Positions 31,288-43,139 of a DNA stretch of 64,000 bases are shown here, in pieces. The DNA comes from Clarkia xantiana subsp. parviflora (lineage: Eukaryota; Streptophyta; Magnoliopsida; Myrtales; Onagraceae): the NCBI GenBank assembly GCA_036873135.1, contig JAPTYO010000010.1, positions 14,353,134 through 14,417,133 of the forward strand, written 5' to 3'. The stretch's first letter is position 1, and each line of letters begins with the position of its first letter. A program made the position numbers and the translations under genes. A model generated the notes under the pieces. That model searched no databases and was not told where the DNA came from. It saw only the letters and a list, made by a program, of their open reading frames with translations.

Positions 31288-34200
31288 TCACTTATAATAA
31301 AACCCAGCAGGCGTTATTTCACTGCCTTGTCTATCTATGGCTGGACTCATACACGCGAAGATGGACTGCTTCTGCTTCTTTAACTTTACCCCGAACAGGA
31401 AATACCTCAACGGTACTCTTGATCGTGTCGACGAGCTTCTCATTTGAGACGGGTTGTTCTTCGATGTCGAAAGCCCTAGATACTCGTCCAGCTTCAACAA
31501 TGCCTTGTCGATCTCTACTTGAATGTTCCTCACTCGTTCTTGACCCGCTTCTAGTTCTTCCGCAACCTTGTTGCTTTCCTGGTGATACATTTGTCAAACA
31601 AAGTCATATAACACGAGTATTTATCGTGTCTAACTATGTCATGTATGATCTCTGATACGAATTAACACGTTTATTAAGTTATGTAATAAAAATGATAAGT
31701 TGTAACATATAATCTAGTACCTGTCTCATGTTGAGAACCTCGCCATGTAGCTTGGCAGCCTGATACTCAGTAAGAGCGGGCTCGTCTCGGGTTGACCCGT
31801 TTTCCAAGGACCTCGAGACCTCGTCCTGGATGTTTCCAAGAGTCGTGCACCGACTCTGAACCTCCTCATTCAACAACGTGTGGTGTTCGAGCCAGAACTT
31901 CATCTCTGTCTGAATCTCCCTCAAGTGCTTATATATGGCTCGGGCCTCGGCAACCGAAGCAGGGTTAGCTCCTTCGGGTTGCTTCTTATTGATCTTCAAT
32001 CTCAACATCTCCGCCTCCAAATCATGAAACGAGTTCTGAAACTTCTGAATCTGCTGAATCGACGTGCTGAATCGCATCCAAAACTCCATATTCTCCTCCA
32101 ATAGATCGTCGATCTCCGCCCGAACCTTTTCCTCAAGCGGCGTGACGTTCAACGATCGGGTTATGTCGATATCTCCGTCAGCCGATTGGCTCCGTTGAGT
32201 TTTCGCATACCGATCGCTCTGCCGAAGCAACAGTTTGTAGAGCGGTTGTTTCGCGACGGACGCGAGCCTCGTCGATGCTGATTTCGGCAAATTATGATCT
32301 TTTGGTTTAGGGTTTGTTTGGCTCAGATTTGAATTTGGATGTTCTTCGGGATCGTTCGATACTCCCAGCTTTTGTCGCAACGCTTTGATCTCTTCTTCCT
32401 TCTTCTCATTCGTGTTCCTAAGTTCGCGTAACTCGAAGTCTTCGTCACGGTTCTTCTTCTCGGCCTCTCCGAGCTTATTCTTCACGTCCTTGTAGCTCCG
32501 GAGAATTGACGTGTACTCCTCGAGCAATATCTTCTCCCGGTCTTCGATCCCATTCAAGAATAACTGTCTCCAATTCGGTTGGTCATCGTCATTTTCCGGA
32601 TTTACGTTCGCCCCCTTGTCCATAGTCTGGTCATGGGGGTTCTCCGGCGAAGCTTCCACGTCAGTCGTTGTGGGCCCCGATGTCTCAACAACATCTTCCT
32701 CGGGTTCAGCTTTCGCGGGGCCCTCGCTGCTCCGACCACCATCACTATCTTTGACATCATCCACATTTTCCTTTGAAATTTTTGATATTGCCTCCGAGTT
32801 TTCGCCAGCTCCTCGGTGATCCATTGTGGCCGCCTTTTTCTTGTCCTCATCCTCCTCCTTTGGAACAACCTTCGCCCCTCGGAAAAGCCCCGACATCTCA
32901 ACATCATCGTCAAGCTTAACATTCTCGAGCTTCTCCGATAGTTGATTGAGGTTTGAGCTCGCCGAGTCAAACTCCGACAAGAGGCCATGACATTGTTGAA
33001 GCATTTGCTCCTTAAGCCGCTTCACCCGATTGATAGCCACCTCGAATTCGTTCATCTGTTTGATCATCTTATTGTCTACGGCCGATCGGTGCCCTGTTTT
33101 GTCCAATTTCGTGTGCTCGTCCTCCAACTTGTGAATCTGACTTAGTAGATGTTCGGTTTCAGACCGTAGCCGCCCAACCGAAGCCGATTGTGTGTTGACC
33201 TTAACCTCTATTTCGACAACCTTATCGACCAGATTATCGATCCTCTCGGCGAGCTCCGGGACGCTAAGGTTGTCATCAACCTTCCCCATCTCCTGCAAAC
33301 AGTTTGAGAACAAAATGATTAAAATTGGAGTTTCAGGAATCAATAGAAATCTAGCCTAACCTTTTTAACATTGAAGTTGAGGGGCAAATTACCTCCATCA
33401 CTTTCTGCATCGAATTTGAATCTTCACCGACTCCACCGATATCATTACCTCTGACGTCGTCGTCATGCCTCGGAGCTGCCATACCTCGAAGAGCTTCGAA
33501 CCTCGCGTATGCTTTCTCGATTCTCTCCTCCTCGAGTTTCACCTCTTCTTCAGACTTCCGGTGCCGCTCCTGCAACTTCGTCAGCGATTCCCGGCACGAT
33601 TTCAACGCCGTCGATGCCATCAGTTTTCGGGCATCACTATCTTCAATAAGGATTCCGATCTCAAACTCGTCTTGCAAGCTGCACACGCGCCGCTGCATCT
33701 CCATGATCCGGTTCTCGATTTCCCAGTACCGCTCCCGCCCCCTCTCGAACGAGCTCTTCACAAACTCCTTCTCCGTCTGAAACGACAGGATCTCCTTCTG
33801 CAGCTTGTCGATCTCCGACATCGCCTCGTCTTTCGTCAACCCCGACGTCGGGGTCGCCGGAGTCGCGCCGGATTTAGCAAACGTCGATATCCTCCGCAAG
33901 CGGCCCGGGCCCTTACCCGCCTTCCTGGAGATCAACATCGCCGCCGTCCTGATAGTCAAAAGAAACGTTTCGTTTTTTGTCAATTCAGAAACGTTTCGTT
34001 ACATCATCTGTTGATGTGACTGTTAAACATTGCAATTGCGTGCGTATTCGTTTTACCTAAAGCTGTAGTTTTTCGCCGGAGCGGCGGGGACTTTAGGGAC
34101 TCGGGATTTGGAACCGTCGGTCGTTTTCTTGTCGGACTTTGGGGTGGAGATGCTGAGATCGTCGAAGTCGTCATCATCGACGTCAAACGGGACCTCCTCC

Positions 34201-34902
34201 GGGAAGACGGCGGCGATCTTGCGATTGGCGCTCTGTAGATCCCTTGAGAGGAGGTCGTACCGCTCGGCGAGGGCCCGAAAGGCCTTGAAGGATTCCTCAA
34301 CGAATAATACGAGCTCCGGTCTCTTTTTGTAGTACATTTCCGCTCTCTTAGCGAAGGAGTCGCCTTCTTGGTCTATGATCTTCAGCGCCATGCCTACCTG
34401 TTCCTCCATCTCTGCAGAAGAACATAAAACAGAGCACCTTAAATCAGAATTTTTATTTTTATTTATAAAAAAAAACATCCATAATTCAACATCTATTAAA
34501 TAATTCCAAATTATGTGGCTATCTATGAAACTCAAACATCAAATGCTCTGAGAACCCATATAATTTTACAAAATTCTGTTTTATTAATGGTAAGAGGTAA
34601 TTAGAAGAAAACCAGAGCATGTTATATCAAGAACATAAAAAAGAACCACACCCACAATTGAATTGAAGATGTAAAAAAGTAAATTGAAATCATGTTGTAA
34701 AATATCCAAAATTGCGACATTGAATGATCTAAATAGGCCATACTAACTAAAAAATGAATTTTTTTCGTTTGTGTGAGGATTAAAGCTGAAAAAACAGAGC
34801 ATGGTTACCTAGGAGGCTCTGTTCGAGCCATTTCGACTGCTTGGTCCGAACGTGACTCGCCCACCACCATGTGTAAGCGTTACTTGCAGCTCTCTGCAGC
34901 AT
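31288..34902 (-). CDS. NET2: NETWORKED 2-type actin-binding protein (NET2), five exons
   Basis: Minus-strand exons 34902-34809, 34411-34057, 33948-33393, 33292-31721 and 31578-31288 are all phase-consistent and give 955 residues, the usual size for NET2. The N-terminal NAB domain (about residues 1-90) is clear: SNAYTWWWASHVRTKQSKWL, then EMEEQVGMALKIIDQEGDSF, KRPELVLFVEESFKAFRALA and ERYDLLS. Long coiled coils follow (about 210-320, 350-420, 540-600 and 690-860), separated by an acidic low-complexity stretch (about 430-540). The C-terminus has FLFGVKLKKQKQSIFACMSP. NET2 proteins bind F-actin and connect it to membranes, mainly in pollen tubes in Arabidopsis. No lesion was seen. A Helitron lies about 425 bp upstream of the start codon. 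Confidence 0.93.
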
Positions 34903-35921
34903 TTCCTATCCTTCAAAGTTTGTTTAGCAAGAATGAGACGACATTATCGTAGGAAAAAGAGGGCATGAACAGAGACATCTTTTGTTTTTCTGGGTTGGAG
35001 AGAGAAAGATGGTGTGGAAAACATGGAGAAGGGAGGAAATTTCGGTCGTGTATGTCAAGGTAGAGACCTTTTGACATGATCAAGCTATTATAAAATCAGA
35101 GTAGCAGTAAAGTTTGGATCTTTGCCTGGTTGTTCAAAAGAGTGAGGCATACATGTTTCTTGTTTTCTATTTCTAGTTCTTACATCATGATACCTACACC
35201 CGGCGCACATATCCCAGACGCATAAATTGGGCTCCTTTGTTGGGCCCGTACCCTTTTGTGTTGGGGCTCATGGTGTACCGGGCTGTCACATTTCATAGGC
35301 AGTCTGTGCTTCCATCTTTTCATCAATCTATATATAATATAATCTCAATAGTAGTTACCACATCATGACAAATAAGCTTTTTAAACAGCTTTATCTTTCA
35401 TATTTGTTAAAATAACTTAATTTTATTGGTCCACATCATTTTTTAAGAAGTTACATAAAACTATCAATCATCTCTCTTACACATGGAGCTCTAAGATGAA
35501 GGAAACACTCCTCATTCACTCTTATTGTCCGTTTTATTACAAGTTGAGCAAATTAAGTTTTACATCCTACGATTAAAAAAAATGAAATTTACACCCCTAT
35601 CAAAGTTATTAGAATTGCACACACCCTAAACAAAATTAATTTCAATTGTACTAAAATTTTAATAACAAAAACATAAAATGCAAACCTTGAACCCTCAACA
35701 AATTACTTTTGAAAAATTGAACTAATACGAGGAATAAAAAAATTTAAAATAAAAAATAGAATTTTTATTTTTGTTTACAGTTTCAACTACATATATTTTA
35801 ATTAACTCATTGCAGAAACCAAACGATAAAACCAAACAAAATGAAGTGGCGAGAAACGAAATTCACAAATGAAATTTATCAACGCTATTATTCCATTGTA
35901 TCTGAATTATGAAACAATGTG

Positions 35922-36225
35922 TTGCCTATATGCAGACGACGGCGGATGAAAAAAAAGAAAAGACACAATCTCACAATTATCTTATCGAATCTTCTTGACA
36001 CGGGGTGGTTATTCTCAAATCAACATGCATCTACGAGAATTAACATATTGGTAGTCTTGAAGACTTGGTCAAATATTTTGCCTATTTGCATACGAAAAAC
36101 AGTAAAAGAAAAGGCACAATCTCACAATTATCTTACCCAATTTTCTTAACACGGGGTGGTAATTCTCAAATCAACATCAACATGCATCAATGAGAATTGA
36201 CATATTGGAACTCTTGAAGGCTTGG
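35922..36225. repeat. About 151-bp direct duplication inside the Helitron
   Basis: ACAATCTCACAATTATCTTA, ACACGGGGTGGT(T/A)ATTCTC and CTTGAAG(A/G)CTTGGTC occur twice, at about 35964 and 36115 for the first phrase, with moderate divergence. Confidence 0.8.
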
Positions 36226-37151
36226 TCGATGTATACCGAGATCTCATGGAGGTAGAAATATGTAAAAAAAAATTTCCAATGTTATTATTTTTTTTAGAGA
36301 CTAGAATCACCAGTATTTTATTAGTAAACATGTAATTATGTTAAAAATGAATAGAAAAATCTATTTAAAGAAACTATTGAAAAATATACCTTATTTGTAA
36401 CCAAAAAATTAAGAACGTACCATATTAGTAATCAATTGCTCATTCATTATGTGCATATTTTTATTTTATTTTTTGAATTTCAATTTGTAAATCAACAAAT
36501 ATTTTGTTTTATGTCTATAGATTTAAAAAAAACAAAATCAAGTTTAAATATATTATTATACATACTACAGTAACTTTAAATTATATATATAATGAAAATA
36601 ATTATATAAATTAATATATTATAATGAAAACTATATTATATTTCCATATTTGACTTAGCTTTGGTTCTTATTATTGTTTATTTAAATCTAAAATCTAATT
36701 AGGGGTTACACTCTAAATTGTAAGATAATTATACAGAGTGACAAAATTTGAACATTCAGACTTCTTTTCTTTTTAAACTTCTAAACAATTTCATAATCTA
36801 AATATTCTCAATAATTTCGTTAATTATTGACATATTTTATTTATTTAAATTATTGGAATTATAATTTGATATTTTAGCATGAGGGAACAAAAAAAATAGA
36901 TTTAAATTTAGAATGTTTTTGCCTCATTCACATTATCATATTTCTCAATTTGTTTACTTTTATAATAATATTTATTTATTTATTTTCTTAACTTGATACT
37001 TATGATCATATAATAGTTCATTAAAGAAATCAATCTAAAATTAGTAACAACTAATTACTATGTGTAAAAAAAAAAAACTAATTACTATAACAAATCTTTA
37101 TAACTAAGGATAATAGTTTAAAAAAACCAGTAATTAGTACTATAATAATTA

Positions 37152-38434
37152 GGGAGTAGCTAAAATGAGATCGACTGATATATCAGTCGAATTTAATACC
37201 TTTGGATTTAGATTTCGAGATTCGTGCATCCATTCCAGCGTTTTTTTTTTTTTTGGCCAGAAAATGAAATAGCCATTCCAGCGTTCTTATCAATTATATC
37301 ACCGTTAGGGACCGTTAGAGCTAGAAATTCACGTGACTTCCATTTTTCTTTTCAGTTCTCTTCTCTCGCCTCTCATGGCCAAAACAAAGTTCTCTATCCT
37401 CTATTTCTTTTTCTTTTACTTTTATTATTAATTATTATTATTATTATATTATATATATATTGTATAAGAAAAATAAATATTTACCTATATTTATTTGAGA
37501 AATAATCCGAATTATGTAGTAATTTTGTTATAGTAGTAATAAATTAAAGTGATCATCAATCATTATTGCATTAATCTTTGTTTTTAAGTAATATATATAA
37601 TAATACTTAAAAAGAAACAAACGGATCTTAAATTAATTAAAATGATATATTTTTATTTATTTATTTTTGTCGAAAATAATTCTATTTAATAACGTGTAAA
37701 ATTTTGTTTCATTTTAAAATACAAAATTTTCGGTTATGCCACATGGTAAAGTATCAGAAAATCGAATCACATTTCTTATACAATTCATTATCTAATATAA
37801 TTAAGTATAATTATATATTTTAGATTTATTGATTGTGTTTATGAATAAAATCCATTCTTTCATAAACAACCATTCAAACTCTGATTTATTACGGTTTACT
37901 TTATAGATCCATGGTGAGTTACTTTGTCTATTTTATAAATATATAAAGAAAAATAAATAAATGGAACAATTTATTGCTTTTATTATTATGAATAAAAAAT
38001 AAATAAAATTATTTCTATATATATTCTTAAATTTTCATATTAAACTCTATTAATTTATACTTTACTAAAATCTATCCAAAATGGCTATTTGATTAATATG
38101 AATTTATTTTGTGAGCATTAATATAATTTATATATTCTATTTAGGTTCTATAAATTATAATTTTTATCAAATGAATTAATATATTTTTATATATAATATA
38201 TATATATTAAATAACTATTATAGATTTTTTTTTGTCAATATATATTATAGTTGAAGATAATAATAATAACAATAATAAAAATTAAAATTAAATAAAAGAA
38301 AGAGAGGAGAGCGTCAGAGTGGAGAGAGAACTAACTGAAAAGGGAAAAAGTAAGAAACGGAAGGAAATGGAAATCACCGTATAACGGCGAACCATTCGAC
38401 TGATAAATCAGTCGATCTGATTTTAGCTGTCCCC
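37152..38434. mobile_element. Mutator-like non-autonomous element with 9-bp target duplication
   Basis: TAATAATTA flanks the element perfectly at 37143-37151 and 38435-38443. The ends are long inverted repeats: left GGGAGTAGCTAAAATGAGAT then CGACTGATATATCAGTCG, right CGACTGATAAATCAGTCG then ATCTGATTTTAGCTGTCCCC. Weaker pairing continues inward for about 200 bp (CTTTTCAGTTCTCTTCTCTC on the left against an inverted GAGAGAGAACTAACTGAAAAG on the right). The interior is AT-rich without coding capacity. Confidence 0.9.
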
Positions 38435-39281
38435 TAATAATTATGAAACTATTGTATTGATTAATGACAAAAACACTTCGTCAATTTCAAATTAAAAACC
38501 GCAAGGTATTAAATAGTGCGTTATTAATGGTAATTATTCTTTTCTTAAAAAAATGGTAATTATTACTCTTTGGTAATAAATATTAATTACTATAAAATCT
38601 CAATAGTAAGTTTTATTACCTAATATAGTAATATGATGCCTAATAATTTCTTAACCTAAATTATAAACGTTCATTCTTTATATACATCAATTCAATGTTT
38701 TAAAAACTTTCAAACCAAGAACATCAATTTATATAAAATCAATTTGATATTCAAAGGTTGGAACGTCAGAAAAATAATTTTATAGGTTTTATGTAGTATA
38801 TCATGTTGAATAAAAAAATATTTTAGTTTTTTATATGAACTTATATAATATATATGAATATAGTGAAATATTTTCAATTTTATTATTCTATTAAGTATTC
38901 ACACAACAGTAACATTATCAATAATAGTTGAATATTAACATAAAGTTATCATTAAATAAGCATATTTCTAAACCATTTTAAATTTTATAAATATTTTATA
39001 TAAATTTGGAAAAATTAATATTCATGTACTTTATATATAAATAATCGTATTTAACTTAAAAATAATTATTATTTAATGCATTTATTATTTTTCAACTATT
39101 TAAAATAGTTTATACTTGATAATGTTGAAATTGTGATCCGACGTAGATGTTTTTTCCCTTGGTTATGTACCCATTTAGGTTTGTAATAATATTGATTTTA
39201 CACCTAAAAAAGTTACCATCATATGCACTTTAATTACACAAATATGTTAATATCCGCGCAACGCGCGGGGCAGATGTCTAG

Positions 39282-40364
39282 TAATAATAATAATATAATA
39301 GAGTTTTTATCATATAACCCTAAAGATAATTTTATTATGGGTGATGCTAGAGATTGTGAAAAAAAAACTATGTGACTTTAAAATTATAATTAATAAATCA
39401 CTGTTAACAGGGTTAACATCAAACCAAATATTTCTCCTAATTATTTTTTAGAATTTCCTTATACCTTTTTCTCCTATTTTTTAGATTAAAATATTAATGT
39501 TTCCATTTGAGTTACCTAGCTTAGTCGAAATATCGCGATGTTATATGCTAAAGTTTTCATATTTTCTGTTCTTTATGCAATTTTTAGAACTGGGGAAAAA
39601 ATTGAGTATGAAGATGATAATTTCTTTAGACCGGTTATGTGTAATTATTTATTCGAAAGAGTTATATTTAGAAATATATGAATAAGTTATTAACAGTTTT
39701 ATACGTCGTTAAAGTAATTATATAATTGAAGAAATCCAATTTAATCTTAAACGGTTTATTGGGATAATTTATAATTAAACTCTATTCATGCACCACGTTT
39801 GAAAGTTGAGTGAAATGAAAAATATAAAACTATTAATTAAGGCAAGTAAAAAATATAAATGATATAGACCTTGAGAAAATATTGCATAAATTTGATTCCT
39901 TAATTTCCTCTCTAGTCTAGAATCTTAATTCTTAATTGTATGAACTTTTTCTCTGGTCTGAATAAGTCATGTGCATGATTTGAGAAAAAAAAAAAAAAAA
40001 GACAAAAAATAAAATAACAAGAAAGAGACCAGATATCCAGATCAACTTACTAGAAGTCTAGAATAGTACCATAACCTTTTCACATATTTACAACTGCAAT
40101 GACAGGAAGAGGAAAAAGGACATGCCTAGTACTTTGCATTTTGTACATCTTTACAACAAAGAATACCGACCAAAAAACACACATTCATGTTTCCATTCAT
40201 AACATTGAAGTGCTGGATATCTGGTCCTGAAATCTACTGTCTCTACATTTTATGTTTTTGCTACACCATTTTTTTATGGCATATATATACAATACAACTG
40301 TTACTACATCGATAAAGAGGCTTCGTCGAGGAAGGAAGTAGATTGAGACTTAGCCGGATGTTTT
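39282..40364. other. AT-rich spacer, no gene seen
   Basis: It begins with a TAA/TAATA microsatellite. No gene is supported. The last 300 bp are presumably 3' untranslated region of the minus-strand gene. Confidence 0.5.
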
Positions 40365-41599
40365 TCACTGGTATGTCCTCATCGGTCCTGGAATCTGTAG
40401 AGAAGTTAGCCACTGCTCCATGTACTTGTTTCCATCTGTTGCATCCAATACAAGATGCAATTAGAGATGTAAATTGCAAAAAGTATACAAATATGACTTA
40501 TAGCAGAGGATAAACATATTGAATTTAAGGCCAACTTTGATAGACAGATACCAATTATGCTTTAGATTCATTATTGCAGAAACCAAATATGCAAGAGAAG
40601 ATGAATGCCATTGCAGGGGTTAAGAACCTAAAACAAGTCTTAACTATAGATCATGTTGCTAATCCATGTCCCAGATTTAAAAAGTTGATATTTTATTGTC
40701 TTAACTATCAGATTTATTGATTTCTACATTTTCGAATGATTTAAATTGATGTTTTAAGCAACAAAAACATGATATTTTTCATTGCTCATGATTTATGCTT
40801 ATTTGATACTTAAAAAACAGGTTTTTATTTCTTAAAATGGAAATCACTCAATCCGATAGTTGGAACACCCAATATCAACATTTTAAATCTTGGACAGTCA
40901 GACTTACTCTTAGAGATTCAGAAAACAAAAGAGATTCATCTTTAATTCAATCTCTTCAACATCTTAAAACGAAGCAAAGATGAGGAGCATTTCACAAATT
41001 GTTCCATGCTATGTATGTCTCAAACTACCACATTGTACTAAATGAGCCAAGTTATGCACCAACAACAGATTTCATTAATGGCATTTCATCCACCAGCAAA
41101 GAGTATCAGTGTTCTGTTATCATATCAATTGTCAAGATTTTTCAAAGGACAATAGTTGCAGAAACAGCAACTTACCAGTTTGATACATTTCTGCAATATT
41201 CCCAACAAAGCCCATAATTTTGGTTTTCGAGTCCTCCACTGAATCATCGCGAACCCGACCATAGCATGGGACCAGAACAGCGAAACTGTCATCATCGCTC
41301 CTAAATCCAGGGCCATGGGGCTCCAACCATCCGATTGAATAGTCTGAATCATCAGATTCTGAACCCGAAATACATCCACCATCAGGGGGCACTAAAACAA
41401 TATCGTATTCCCTATCGATTTTTCGCTCCTCATGACTTCCCCATTTACGCTTTATTTTTGTTGATGAGGAGGTTATATTCCTTTTTGCCAAAGGAAACTT
41501 AAGATTATCCGATTCGTCAAGTGCAGAATTCCAAGAAGGCTCCTTTTTTTGTTTTCTGTTTGATAACCACCATGAAAAAGGAGCAAACACCACATCCAT
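40365..41599 (-). CDS. Uncharacterised plant protein with Ser/Asp-rich conserved block, two exons
   Basis: Exons 41599-41176 and 40435-40365 join in phase 1 and encode 164 residues. The N-terminus MDVVFAPFSWWLSNRKQKKE is followed by a basic middle part and the block GCISGSESDDSDYSIGWLEP, then HGPGFRSDDDSFAVLVPCYG. The C-terminus MYQTDGNKYMEQWLTSLQIP comes from the second exon. I have seen similar short plant proteins without assigned function but cannot name a family. The 740-bp intron holds a MITE (40654-40907). The probable promoter TATA box is at 42377-42383, so the leader is about 750 bp or contains an intron. A full retrotransposon begins only 42 bp beyond that TATA box. Confidence 0.65.
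40654..40907. mobile_element. MITE, copy 2 of the family at 19280-19600
   Basis: It has the same ends and interior order: GTTGCTAATCCATGTCCCA at the start, GATATTTTTCATTGCTCATG and TTTATTTGATACTTAAAAAAC inside, and AATATCAACATTTTAAATCT near the right end. It lies in the intron of the minus-strand gene. Confidence 0.8.
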
Positions 41600-42376
41600 A
41601 AGATCGACAAATCACAAGCTTGTAGTTTACCAAAAGCCCTAACTATAGGCGAGTTACTCGTAATTGATAGATACCTGCAGCAGGAATCAATAAAAATTAG
41701 GCACTGCAGAAGAAAGAGCTGGAAAATCATGATTGATTAGTGAGCATGTTAATTATCAACATACAGAAATCGGAAAGGCAGGAGCTCAAAGAACAAATTC
41801 AAATATTTTCACTGTATTTTCCAGGAACCAAGTAAATTACGAACTCTCTCCAATTAAATAGCAGAATTGTAAATGAATGTTCCTCTAATTGGGCTGAATA
41901 CGATGAATGTAGACACATCCTAGCTAAGCAAGAGAAAACACAACCCATCTTTACCAAATTTAGACTACCAGATAAAACCTAGCTACCTGCCTACTGTAAA
42001 CTAACAGATCATCAAGACGCGTTTTTTGATTAGTCATCAATGAAGAACAAATTTGGAAACTTCAACTTGAGCAATTTAAATTTTTTATTTAAATTTTTGA
42101 TTCGGTGCGGCCTCTGGGAACTCGATTCTGGATAGAACCCTTGGATTCTATCTTCTGGCTGAAAATTCAAATATTAGGCAAAGATTCATAGAAACTCCGA
42201 CGAAGACCCAAAGTAGAAAGCAGGTAGTATAGCTGAAGTACCTTGGCTTGATCCTCGAACACTACTACTTTCTGCTCCGAAGAAAATTCAAAAACTTGAT
42301 AAACTCTGACCCTTGATCTCTGAACGAAGGACGAAGAAGAGGAGATCAATTTTACCGAGAATTTTCCGGTTCTACG

Positions 42377-42383
42377 ATTTATA
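42377..42383 (-). promoter_or_regulatory. TATA box of the minus-strand gene, 42 bp from the retrotransposon edge
   Basis: On the minus strand the stretch reads TATAAAT within GTTCTATAAATCGTAG. It is the best TATA candidate upstream of the gene at 40365-41599. The region between it and the ATG has leader-like content (GGGTTCTATCC, GATCTCTGAACGAAGGACG). Confidence 0.5.
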
Positions 42384-42425
42384 GAACAGCTTCGGGATTT
42401 CTATCGTACGGCAGGGTTTACCGGA

Positions 42426-43072
42426 TGATGGGCCCGGCGAAGGACGTTAGGCCCCTTAACGATTAGCAAACGGCGATTAGGCCCGTTGGGCTAGGAGCTG
42501 GGCTGCTGGAAGGATAAGGGCTCCGACGGAAGGAGGTCCCGACATTGAATAGCCCCGAGTAAGTATGGCTCCGACAGGGGAGAGCCCTGAAGATATCGGA
42601 CCTGGACGTAGTCGGTCCCGATATGGGAGTTGATACCACTCCCCGACACCGAATCCTCAACGATGCAACCTGGGAGCCTCCGATAATGATCGAGACTCGC
42701 CAGTAAGAGCACAATCCCGGAAATCTCGCCATGATCGCAGTAGTGGTATGATGGGCGAGATATGTGGGATACGAATAACTGTACAAGATACGTGGCAAGA
42801 TATACGGCGAGATATGTGGGATAATGGATCACAATCCAACCGCCGAATCAGGTAACTGGGATAGCTTTTCCTCTATAAAAGGAGGGAAGTTATTCCAGAT
42901 TAGGGTTACGCTTAATACACACACAAATATTGCTTGCTTGCTCTGTGGCCGCCGTACTTACGTTAATCATCGGAGAGGGATTCTGGGCCACTGCCCTCTA
43001 TTCCCCTTCTGCAGGATTGCGAGGAGCTAAGGAATCCGTCACCGTAACCGGAGCTCCTGCCGTGATCCAACA
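42426..43072 (+). repeat. 5' LTR
   Basis: It starts TGATGGGCCCGGCG and ends GTGATCCAACA. The TATA box CTCTATAAAAGG is at 42871-42882, so transcription should start near 42905. The stretch GCGAGATATGTGGGAT is partly repeated within it (about 42746 and 42807). Confidence 0.97.
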
Positions 43073-43090
43073 TTGGCGTCGTCTGTGGGA
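43073..43090 (+). other. Candidate primer binding site
   Basis: TTGGCGTCGTCTGTGGGA directly follows the 5' LTR. The decayed element at 28263 has TTTGGCGCCGTCTGTGGGA in the same place, which supports function. I could not assign the primer tRNA with confidence. Confidence 0.6.
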
Positions 43091-43139
43091 ACGCAACAAA
43101 AAGCCAAAAAGTAAGTTTGCTTCCCTCTGATTTCATTCC

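Larger units (their letters stand above)
35327..39281 (+). mobile_element. Helitron, about 4 kb, non-autonomous
   Basis: The 5' end is TCTATATATAATATAATCTC at 35327, preceded by A. The 3' end has a perfect hairpin, CCGCGC-AAC-GCGCGG (39254-39268), and then CTAG at 39278-39281 followed by T, the standard A/T insertion site. No Rep/helicase ORF is present. A Mutator-like element (37152-38434) is nested inside. I saw no clear gene fragments. Confidence 0.72.

Noticed and set aside
32602..32988. Large alternative-frame ORFs within NET2 exons
   Set aside because: They are shadows of the GA-rich coiled-coil coding sequence in other frames.
24518..39281. One 14.8-kb Helitron carrying the NET2 gene
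   Set aside because: The 5' end at 35327 is a better partner for the 3' end at 39281, and NET2 is an intact multi-exon gene without capture signs.
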